64,000 nt of DNA, taken from Chitinophaga flava. GTDB lineage: Bacteria > Bacteroidota > Bacteroidia > Chitinophagales > Chitinophagaceae. Below are positions 12,701 to 24,700 of the stretch, one piece after another (position 1 is the first letter of the stretch; the number at the start of each line of letters is the position of its first letter). The notes below the pieces were generated by a model. It was not told the origin of the DNA. It worked only from the letters and a program-made list of their open reading frames with translations, and ran no database searches. The stretch is from positions 434,001 to 498,000 of the forward strand of contig NZ_QFFJ01000001.1 of the NCBI RefSeq assembly GCF_003308995.1. Reading direction: 5' to 3'. The position numbers and the translations under genes were made by a program.

Positions 12701-15700
12701 AGACCATCCATCAGATGCGATATGATGCAGCACGATTGCAAGGATATACTCCTGTTCACCGAGCACAATCAGATGTGCCCGCAGCATATGATCCGATGAC
12801 AAATTAAATGGTGTGCTGATCAGCGTTGTTATGAATTGCTGCAAGGCGGTATCATCTGTTTTATACAGCGGTTCATTTATCACTTCCAAATTCCATTGGT
12901 CCTTATCCAGTATACGTTGATAAGCGGTATTATTTTCCTGTGCTATCACCGTACGCAGCACCTCATGGCGGTTTACAATGGTACGTAATGCATGGGCCAG
13001 CCCTGCAACGTTCAGGTCACCGTCTAATTTTAACACAGCAGGAATATGGTAGTGTGTACTACCTTCCAGCTGATCAATGAACCACAAACGTTCCTGGCTA
13101 TACGAAAGCGGGATATGGGATGGCCTTTCCACACTTACCAACGCAACCGAAGAAGATACAGTAGTACGTCCTTCCAGCAGCTGTGCGAGTGCCGCAATGG
13201 TTGGATGCTCAAATATTTCCCCTATCTGAATTTCCACCTGCATTGTTTTCTTTATGGCAGACATCAACCTCACTACCAGCAAAGAGTGTCCACCCAGCAC
13301 AAAGAAGTTATCATACACACCTACCTGCGGTAATTCCAGCAGGCGTTTCCAGATATCAGCCAGCAGTTGTTCCTGCTCATTGCGGGGAGCAGTGTATGCA
13401 TTTACCGGAACAGTTCCTTCATCCAATAGTAACAATGCCTGTTTATCCACTTTCCCGTTGGCAGTTAATGGCACCTGATCTATCTCGACCAGTGCAGCAG
13501 GAACCATATACGCAGGGAGATGCATTTCCAGCCATGAAAGAATACCTTCTCTGTCAAAGGATTCATGAGGTAGGATATAGGCCACCAGCCTGCTATACGA
13601 TTGAGGAGCATGCCCATCGGCCGTATCTGCCTTAGCCAGCACAACACATTGATCTACCAGTGCACAGGATTGTAAAATGCTTTCTATTTCTCCCAATTCA
13701 ATACGGTAACCACGTACCTTTACCTGATCATCTTTTCTACCCAGGTATTCGAGATTACCATCAGGCAACCATCTGCCCAGGTCTCCGGTGCGGTACATCC
13801 TGGCACCAGCTACCGTACTAAATGGATCGGCCACAAATTTTTCGGCCGTCAGTTCCGGCCGGTTCAGGTAACCTTCTGCCAGGCCCGCCCCTGCGATACA
13901 TATTTCACCCGCTACTCCTACAGGCGCTCTTCCGTTATACCTGTCGGTGATGTATAACTGTACATTGTCTATCGGTTTTCCGATGGAGATACTTTTGGTG
14001 TGTACTTCCCCGTCTCCTTTTGCATAGATCCGGTAGGTACTGCAACCCACCGTTGCCTCCGTAGGTCCGTATTCGTTAATGATTTCCACATCCGGCGCAT
14101 GTTCCGACAAGTACCGGAAATGTGCCCATTGCAGTGCCTCACCACCTAATACCAGTCTGTTAGTCAGATATACACCCGGACGATTGCCCATAGACACTTC
14201 CAGCAGTGGCATATGCGCCGGTGTTAATTTGATAAAATCATAAGGTGCATGTTTCCACAGTTGAGGATCTTCAAATATTTCACCAGCACGTTTCTCTCCG
14301 ATAACGATTTTTTTACCGGCAATTAACGGCATAAACATCGCTGTGAGAGATGCATCGAAGGTATAGGTAAGATGTATATAACTTCCCGATGCATTACTAT
14401 CATCATTGATATACCGCGTTTTACTGTTTAACAGATAGTTCAACAGACTACCATGCGATATCATCACTCCTTTAGGTTTACCTGTACTGCCGGAAGTATA
14501 GATAACATAAGCCAGGTCAGAGGAAGATGGGGCATTGTTATGAGCCATATTACCTGCCCTGTATCCACTGATATGTTGCCAATCCTCATCCAGCAATATT
14601 ACTCCGGTAGCTAATGCTGGCAATACCTGTTTACAAGTACTACTGCTCAACACTATTCCGGCACCAGTATCTTCCAGTATATATTGAATACGCTGCGGCG
14701 GAAACTCCGGATCTATCGGCACATAAGCGGCGCCAGCTTTCATGATACCGAGGATACCGACAATCATTTCCACAGAAGGCATTACACAGATAGGTAGCAA
14801 CGTTCCTTTTTTGACACCCTTCCCTTGCAGATAGCGCGCCAGTTGACCAGACCGTTCATCGAGCTCTTTATAGGTAAGTGTTGTAGTATCAAAGATAACA
14901 GCAGCAGCTGGCGGAGTTTGGGCAGCCTGTTGTGCAAAGAGCGCTACCATCGTACCTTCCGGCTGTACTGTCATCGTATCATTGAAGACTTTCTGCAAGA
15001 GGATTGTTTCTGCCGGCTGCAGCATATTCAATGAACCGATTTTTTTATCGGGAGATGTTACGGCTGCTTCCAGCAAGGCTCTAAAATGAGCCATCATGCG
15101 GTCTATAGTGTCTGCATGGAACAGATCTGCGCTGTATACAAAACTACCGTTCAGCTGTCCTTTGTTTTCCTCAACAGAAACAATCAGGTCGAACTGCGCC
15201 GCACCCAGACTACCCGGTTCCGGGGTAAGTGTTACTTCACCTAAGCGAAGTGCCGGCACTTCAGGCGCATTCTGTAAAGAGAACAGTACCTGAAACAATG
15301 GGCTACGGCTTGTATCCCGCTCTTTTACTACAGCTTCCACTACTTTTTCAAAAGGCACATCCTGGTGCTCATAGGCACCCAATGTCATTTCCTTGATCTG
15401 TTGCAGAAAGCCCGCAAATGAAGGATTACCAGCCAGACTACTGCGCAGTGCGAGGGTATTAATAAAGAACCCTAACAGCCCTTCCGTTTCTTCCTGCATC
15501 CTGCCTGCAACCGGAGTACCCACACAAATATCATCCTGGTCGCTATAACGATGTAACAGTATTTTCAATACCGCCAGCAAGGTCATAAATGGCGTGATCC
15601 CGCGCTCAAGTGAAAATGTTTTTATACGGGCAGACAACGAAGCGTCCAGTGTAAATGAGCTGACAGCCGCACGCATTTGTGATGTTGCTGGTCTTACATA

Positions 15701-18700
15701 ATCCACAGGTAACTGCAACGTACCTACGCCCGTTAGTTTATTCTTCCAGTATTCCAGTTTTTTTCCCAGCAAGTCCCCTGTCAGATAGGCCCTTTGCCAG
15801 ATAGCATAATCAGCATATTGCAACAGCAACGGAGCAGGCGCAGTGGAATGTACACCGGTAAACACATCATACAACATGATCAGCTCACGCACAATAATAC
15901 CGGTAGACCAGGCATCAGAAGCAATGTGGTGAAGAACTACCACCAGCACAGATTCCTCTTCTCCCAACACTATCAGATGTGCCCTTAACATGTGGTCAGC
16001 TGACAAATCGAATGGTGTAGTTATCAATGATTGAATATGGTCCTGTAAAGCAGCGGGGCTGCCGTATTTTGGATCATCTGTTATGATTAATTGCCATTGA
16101 TTCGCATCAAGTATACGTTGATAGGCCATACCATCTTCTTCAGCAATCACGGTCCGCAACACCTCATGACGGTTTACCAGCTCCTGCAAAGCAGCCGCCA
16201 GTGCCTCCCGGTTTAATTGCCCGGTTAACCGCAGCACAGAGGGAATATGATACTGTATACTTCCTTCCAGCTGATCAATGAACCACAAACGTTCCTGGCT
16301 ATACGAAAGCGGAATACGGCGAGGCCTTTCCTGGCGGGTTATCGCCGGCATCAATACATTACCCGAACGCTGATCTAACTGCACAGCCAACTGGCTGATG
16401 GTAGGATAGTCAAAGACATCGGCGATCGTTACTTCCACTGACAGCTGTTTACGCATCGCCGAGATGAGGCGGATGGCCAGCAGTGAGTGTCCACCCAGTG
16501 CAAAGAAGTCGTCGTGTAGCCCTACCTGTGGTACTTCCAGCAACAGCGACCAGATACCCGCAAGCGCTGTCTCCAGGGCTGTAACCGGCGCCGCATAAGT
16601 ACTGGTAGCCACCCCAGCTGCTTCCGGGTCAGGCAAAGCACGACGGTCAATCTTTCCGTTGTTCAGCAGCGGAAATTGCTCCATCACTACCAGCTGTGCC
16701 GGCACCATGTAATCCGGTAATTGTGTCTTTAAATGAGACAGCAGATCTTCTTTATCAAAAGCAGCGGTAACGGTAACGTAACCCACCAGCGTTTTAGCAT
16801 CTCCCCTTACTATCACTACGCCCTGTTCTACCGTTCCATAGGCATTCAGCGTACGTTCTATCTCCCCTAACTCTACCCGGTAACCACGGATCTTCACCTG
16901 ATCATCTCCACGGCCAATAAACAGGATATTGCCATCCGGAGCGTATTTCACAATATCTCCCGTGCGGTATAGTTTAGCTCCTTCCTGGAAAGGATCATCG
17001 ATAAACCTTTGCGCAGTGAGGGTTTCATTATGCAGGTAACCGGCAGCCACACCATCACCGCCAATGTATAACTCTCCCGGAATCCCTGCAGGACACAGTT
17101 CCATCGCAGGACTCAGTACATAAACACGGGTATTGGAGAAAGGTGTTCCTATAGGAATATGTGTACCATAGTCAGCATGGTCATTCACGACATGCAATAA
17201 TTTTCCTATAGTCGTTTCCGTGGGTCCATAGTGATTAACAATCGTACGTCCATTACCGGTAGCTCTGATACTATCCACCACGGCTGTTTCCAATGCTTCG
17301 CCTCCAAATATCAGCAGCTTCTCTGGTAACAATAACCTATCCGGAGCCGATACTGCTTTCCAGTAGGAAGGCACTACCTTGATACAATCTATCCGATGTG
17401 ATTCAAAATAAGTATGCAGTTTTTCACTGTCATTGATAAAGGCCTTGGAAAACAGGTGCAATTCACCACCACCTGCCAGGGAACCATATAACACGGTATT
17501 GCCCAGATCGGTGGCGATGCCTGTCAGTAAAGCAAAAGATTGGCATTCCGTTATTGGAACAGCCGCCTGCAAACCGGCCAGGTAATCTGCCAGGTTGCGA
17601 TGCGTAACCATTACACCTTTAGGCGCACCGGTACTGCCGGAAGTATAAATCACGTACAACAACTGCTTAGCAGATGGACGGGGAAGAGACGATATTGCCT
17701 CTACCGGCAGATTTTCATCGAGAGCAATCACCTGTGCTGTAGTGGCAGGCAACAGACCCCGGCAGGTACTGCTGCTGACAATAACCGAAGCGGCAGTATC
17801 TTTTAAGATATAACTGATCCGCTCCTGCGGGTAATCCTGTTCAACAGGCACATAAGCGCCACCAGCCTTCAGAATGCCCAGGATGCCAACTACCATATCG
17901 GCGGAGCGTTCTATAAACAGCGGTACTAACGTATTCGCACCTACGCCGTGATGATGCAGATAAGCAGCTAACCTGTCTGAACGTTGATCCAGTTCCTGGT
18001 AGCTCAGTGTCTTGCCCTCAAACACCAGTGCAGTAGCTTGTGGCGTACGGGCTACCACAGCCGCAAACATGTCTACGATGGTTTGGTCCGGTGCATAAGG
18101 CACCTGCTTACCTGTGAGTATTTGCAGCGAGTATTGCTCTGCTGTTGTTAATAATGGCAAATGATCTATGTGTTGTGAAGGGTTGCGCACCACTGCCTGC
18201 AACAACTGCTCATAATGCCCTGCCATGCGGCAGATACGATCTTCACTGAATAACTGGCTCCGGTAAACAATACTGAGTTCCAGGCCACCTTCTTTTTCTT
18301 CCGCAAAAAAGGTAATATCAAATCTCGCAGATTCAACTCCGGATGGTTCTCCGGATAATACCACTTCATCCAAATGCAGTTCCGGCACATCCGGTGTATT
18401 CTGCATTACAAACATCGCCTGAAACAGCGGACTTCTGCTGGCATCTCTGTCTTTCACCACTGCTTCCACGATCTTTTCAAACGGCACCTCCTGATGCTCA
18501 TAAGCCCCCAGTGTGGTGGTTTTCACCTGCTGTAACAGGGATATAAAGGAAGGATTATCATTCAGATCACTACGCAGCGCAAGTGTATTTACAAAGAAAC
18601 CGATCAGTCCTTCCAGCTCCCGGTATGGGCGGGCGCCTGTGGAAGTACCTACGCAGACATCAGTTTGATGCGTATAACGGTACAGCAATACTTTGAATGC

Positions 18701-21700
18701 CGCCAGCATCGTCATAAACAAAGTAGTACCCTGTTGCTGCGACAGCCGTTTCAACTCTTCTGTCAACTCAGTATTTATGCTGAGGGTCACCTCAGCCCCT
18801 TCACTATGCTGCACCAGCTGGCGCGGATAATCCACAGGCAGTTGCAGTGTACTCACACCTGACAGCTTATCCTTCCAGTATTCCATTTTTTTATCCAGCA
18901 CACCTGATAAATAGGTACGTTGCCAGATGGCATAGTCTGCGTATTGCAACGGCAATGCCGGCAGTGCAGGTGCGTGTTCTTCCGCGTATGCGCTGTACAA
19001 TGCTACCAGCTCCTGAACAATAATACTCGCAGACCAGGCGTCCGAAGCAATATGGTGTTGCGTAACAACGAGTACATAGTCATCTTCATTCAGCGCAATT
19101 AAATGCGCACGCAACATATGATCTGCAGACAGATCAAATGGCGCCTTTATCAATGAATGAATGTATTCCTGCAGGCTGTTGTCATAATCTGTTACTATTT
19201 GCAACTGCCATAAACCCGCCTCCAGTACCTGCTGGTAGGGCTGTCCATCTTCCGCCCGGATGACGGTCCGCAATATTTCATGACGGCTTACAATAGCGGC
19301 GAGTGCATCAGCCAGGGCTTTACGATGTAAACGGCCTTTCAGTCGCAGTACTGCCGGAATATGGTATGGCAAGCTGCCTTCCAGCTGATCGATAAACCAC
19401 AACCTTTCCTGACTGTATGAAAGCGGAATTCTTGCCGGTCTTTCTGCTACCGTAACGGCGGGCAATCCGGTACTGCTGTCATCTGTACGGATAAACCCGG
19501 CCAAACCTGCGATATCAGGATAAGAAAACAAATCCTTTATAGATAACTCAATCCCTTTCCGCTGGCGTAAAGCAGCCACTATCCGCATTCCTAAAAGAGA
19601 ATGGCCTCCCAGTTCGAAAAAGTTATCGTATATGCCTACCAGTGATATTCCCAATAGCTGCTGCCAGATATCTGCCAGCAGTTGTTCTGTTTCATTGCGT
19701 GGCGCCACATATTCTGTTGTAGCGATGTTCAGCTCCGGATCGGGCAGGTTTTTCCTGTCAGCTTTACCATTAGCAGTTAATGGCAATGTTTCCAGGACTA
19801 CCCATAATGCCGGCACCATATATTCGGGAAGACGCTTTCCAAGATACTGCACTACCTGTTCCTTACTAAATGTCTGTTCGGGAACAACGTACCCCACCAG
19901 TTGCCTATTGCCCGTGCTGTCGGGCTTTGCGAGCACCACAACCTGTTTTACCAGTCCGCTTTGTTGTAATACATTTTCTATTTCTCCCAGTTCTATACGA
20001 TAACCGCGGATCTTTACCTGTTCATCAATGCGGCCCAGGTATTCTATATTGGCATCTGGTAGCCAGCGGGCGAGGTCACCCGTTTTATACATTCGTTCGT
20101 TTGTCCGGAAAGGGCTGTTTATAAAGCGTTGTGCGGTCAGTTCTTCCCGGTTCAGGTAGCCGCGTGCTACCTGTACGCCGCCGATATGCAGTTCTCCTGC
20201 CACACCGGCTGGCGCCAGATTACCGGCAGCATCCAGGATATATAGTCTGGTGTTGGCCACCGGACGGCCTATCGGCACAAGTTCTGTTACCGGTATCTCG
20301 TCTGCCGCATGCCAGCAACTTACATCTATTGCTGCCTCCGTAGGTCCGTAAAGGTTATACAACGGTGCCTTCAGTTTGCTCCGGTAACTCCTGATATGCC
20401 CGGCCTGTAATGCCTCCCCGCTGCAAAGTACCCGGCGTAATCCGGCACAAGCGCCGGCGGTCAGGTTCTCTGTGAAAGCCTGCAGCATAGAGGGTACAAA
20501 ATGTATCGTAGTTACCCCGTAGCGCTCTATAGTACGACTTAAATAAGCTCCGTCTTTCTCACCTCCCGGCTGTGCAAATACCAGCCTTGCCCCGGTTATC
20601 AATGGCCAAAACAGCTCCCAGACAGAAACATCAAAACAGAAAGTGGTCTTCTGCAATACCACATCGCTGGTGTCCAGCCCAAAATAATCCTGTGTCCATA
20701 ACAAGCGGTTAACGATTCCGCGGTGAGCATTCATAACTCCTTTAGGTGTTCCTGTAGAGCCGGAAGTATAGATCACATAAGCCAGGTTGTCCGGATGGAT
20801 ATCAATATCCAGGGCTTTTACCGGCTCCTGTGTAATAACATCCTGATGAGCATCTAACGTCAACATATACACGTCATCTGCTAACCCATCCATCCTGGGG
20901 GCCAGCGCCGAACTGCATATCAGTATTTTTGCAGCCGTATCTTTAAGTGTAAAGCTGATGCGCGCTGCCGGATAGGTTGGATCTACAGGCACATAAGCGC
21001 CACCGGCTTTTAATATCCCCAGCAATGCCACCATCATATCCAGTGAACGGTCTATACATACCGGCACCAGTGTATCAGCCTTTACCCCCAGCTTTCTCAG
21101 GTAGTGACCTAACTGATTACTGCGCTCATCCAGCTCACGATAGGTAAATGCTGCCTCTTCATACATGACAGCCACAGCATCCGGTGTTCTCAGCACCTGT
21201 TCTGCGAAGAGGCTGACCAGTGTTTCCTGCTGCGGATAGTCTGCAGAAGGTCCTGCTGCTATCTGCAACAGATGTGCTTCCTCTTGCACAGACAATATCC
21301 TGCTTTCAGCAACAGATATGTTATAGTGTTCCAGATAGTGCATCAGCACACTGTTAAAGTAAGCTTCCAGCTCCTCCGGCGTTTTGCCTGATTTTAATGC
21401 CCTTCTGAGCGTATAGCTAACAGAAAAAACATCGGCAGTCAGACTTATGGTACAATCAAGGAAGGTATTGGTTAGTTCATATCCATCCAGGGTACCGGCC
21501 TCCACGCCTGTCTCATATGCGCTGCCATCCAGTATATTTTTATCCAGGGCTTCATAAACGTGGAAGTTTACAAAGTTGAACATGGCATCAAAGAATGGAT
21601 TTTTATCTGCAGCAGATTCTTTCGTGACTTTGGCTATTTCAGAAAGACTGAGCCTGTCGTGCTCTTTGAGCTGTATTAGTTTCTCTTCAATATTTTCAAA

Positions 21701-24700
21701 ATACATTTTCCAGGTGGTCACCCGTTTCTCTGTTTCAAACCTGAAAGGAATCGTATTCAGAAAACATCCCAGCAGCTTATCACCATCTTCCTGTACCGGT
21801 CTGTTATTGGTAACCAGTCCTATTGTCAGCTCCTCTTCATAGGTAAGCATGTTTAATGAGAACAGGTAAGCACCTAAGAAAAGGGCTTTCAGGGAGATAT
21901 TATCCTGTTTTGTTTTTTCTTTCAGCTGAAGCAGAAAATCATTCCCATACCTGCGATTGAAGGTATAGTAACCATTCTCTTTTGAGAAAATGTCCAGGCG
22001 CTTGTAACCATCCAACTCCTGTTTCCAGAAAGCAGCACTGCTATTGTCATTTCCGGACACCATACTTTCAAGGATAAAATCCTTGTAGGAGCTTTTTAAG
22101 GGTGACAATATTACCGGCTCCTGTTCAGATAACAGACGTTTGCAAAGCTGGAATAATTCAGTATTGAGAGAGGCCACACTCCATCCATCCAGAATAGCAT
22201 GATGAAACTGAAATACCATTATATTAAAAGTATCCAGTCCGAATAATGCAACACGCCACAACGGAGCCTTGTCAAATACAAATGGTTTCTTCCGCTCTTC
22301 TTCAAGATAACCCTGGATAATATTTTTTATATCTTTCTGATCTTCCTGAGGAATATCAAAATAATCCACTGTTATATCCACCGACTTGTACACCACCTGC
22401 ATATCCTGTGTATCCATATCCAGGCGGAAGGCCGTTCTTAGTATACTATGCCTGTTGGTGAGTAAGTTGAATGCCTTTGTCAGCAAGGCCGCGTCGAACT
22501 CCCGGGGAATCCTGCCTACAAATTGATCGTGATAAAGCGCATCACCTGCATTCAACATGGAAGCATATACCATCCCACGTTCAATATCACTCATCGGGTA
22601 AATGTCTTCTATCAGTCCAGCGTCTGGCAATTGCGGCAAAAGGGTATCTCTGAGTAATTCCAATGCTGCTACTGAGGCTTTGTACAACGTTGTTTTGTGA
22701 TCACTATCAACGTCTTGTTTGTCGAGTAGAACAGCCAAATCCTGTATAGTATTGGCACGATATACATCAAACACCCGTACCTGTTTGTCAAACACCTGGG
22801 ATATTTTGCTGACTACACGAATCACACGGATAGAGTCGCCTCCCAGCTCAAAGAAATTATCGTGTATCCCTACCCGTTCTACGCCCAGCAACTCCTGCCA
22901 TATGGCGGCCAGCCGCACTTCTGACTCATTACGTGGCGCCACAAACTCCGCACGGGCCATACTGCCCGGGTCTGGATTGGGTAAAGCCTTTTTGTTAACC
23001 TTCCCGTTGGATGTCAACGGAATTTCTTCCAGCGGCACCCATATGGCCGGCACCATATATTCCGGCAGATGGGCTTTCAGCCATGATTGTACCGCGTCTT
23101 TATCAAACGTGCCAATAGGCACCACATAACCGATGAGTCGTTTATTACCGGTGACATCTGTTTGTGCTATCACCACACTGCTGCTTACCAGGCCGCTTTG
23201 CTGTAATACGTTCTCTATCTCGCCCAGCTCTATACGGAAACCGCGGATCTTCACCTGATCGTCTATACGACCCAGGTATTCCAGGGTTCCATCCGGCAGC
23301 CAGCGTGCCAGGTCTCCTGTCTTATACAGGCGTTCACCGGCAACAAAAGGATTTGTAATAAACCGCTCTGCACTTAATACGGGTAAGTTTAGATATTCCC
23401 TTGCCAGCCCCGCACCACCTATATACAGTTCGCCCGGAACACCTACCGGCGCCAGCAGCCTGCTGCTATTCAATACATAAGCATACAATGTGGGAATAGG
23501 CTTTCCTATCACGCTGGTGCTACTGTCCAGGTGTGCGGCCTCCAATTCCTGATAGGTAACATGCACGGTAGTTTCTGTAATACCATACATATTAATCAGG
23601 CGACAGGCCGGATAAGCGCCTTTCCAGGCTTTAGTTCTGGCCGGGTTAAGTGCCTCCCCTCCAAATATAACATACCGCACAAACACAGTATCGGTATGCG
23701 CAGTGAGATAATCCTGTAACACATAAAAAGCAGATGGCGTTTGATTCAGTACAGTCACCCGCTGTTCCAACAGTAGCTTCGCAAACAGTGTAGTATCCTG
23801 TGTTGCTTCCCTGGGCACCACTACCAGCCGGCCACCATAGAACAATGCGCCATACATCTCCCAGACAGAAAAGTCAAAACAAAAAGAGTGGAACATGCTC
23901 CATACATCGTTCTCATTGAAATCGTACAGGGGCATATCTGTTTCAAACAAACGGACCACATTCACATGTTCAATCACCACACCTTTAGGACGGCCGGTGG
24001 AGCCGGACGTATATATCACGTAAGCAGCATGGTTTGCACTTCTGACAGACTCCACTGCGTGCACTGGCTGCGCACTGATCAGCTCCTGATCGGTATCCAG
24101 TTCTATGACTGTTTCAATACCGGCTACCGTTTTACAAACCATACTACTATTGCTGTTGCTGATCACCACGGCTGCTTTGGTATCCTCCAGCATATAACGG
24201 ATACGATCTTCCGGGTAAAGCGGATCTATTGGCACATAGGCAGCTCCCGCCTTCAGAACACCCAGCATACCGGTTATCATCTCCAGGCTTCTGTTGATAC
24301 AAACCGGCACCAGTGTGTCTTCTCTTACTCCTTTACTACGCAGTACATGCCCGATCTGATTGGCACGTTCATTCAATTGCCGGTATGTCAGCTGCTGATC
24401 TTCATATACCACCGCCACTGCATCCGGTCTTTGAGCTACCTGCGCTTCAAACAGGTCTACAATTGTTTTATCTTTCGGATAGCCGGCAGCGTTACCACTG
24501 AAAACATTCAGCAACAGGTTCTCCTCTTCCGGCACCAGCATCGGAAGCGCATCTATCTTCCCTTCCGGTTTCGATACAGCAGACCGGAGTAATTGTTCAT
24601 AATGAGTGGCCATGCGGCGGATAGTATCTTCCTGATACAGGTCGGTACAATATTCCACTGTCAGCGACAATCGCTCTTTTTCTTCTACAATCGTAAAGGT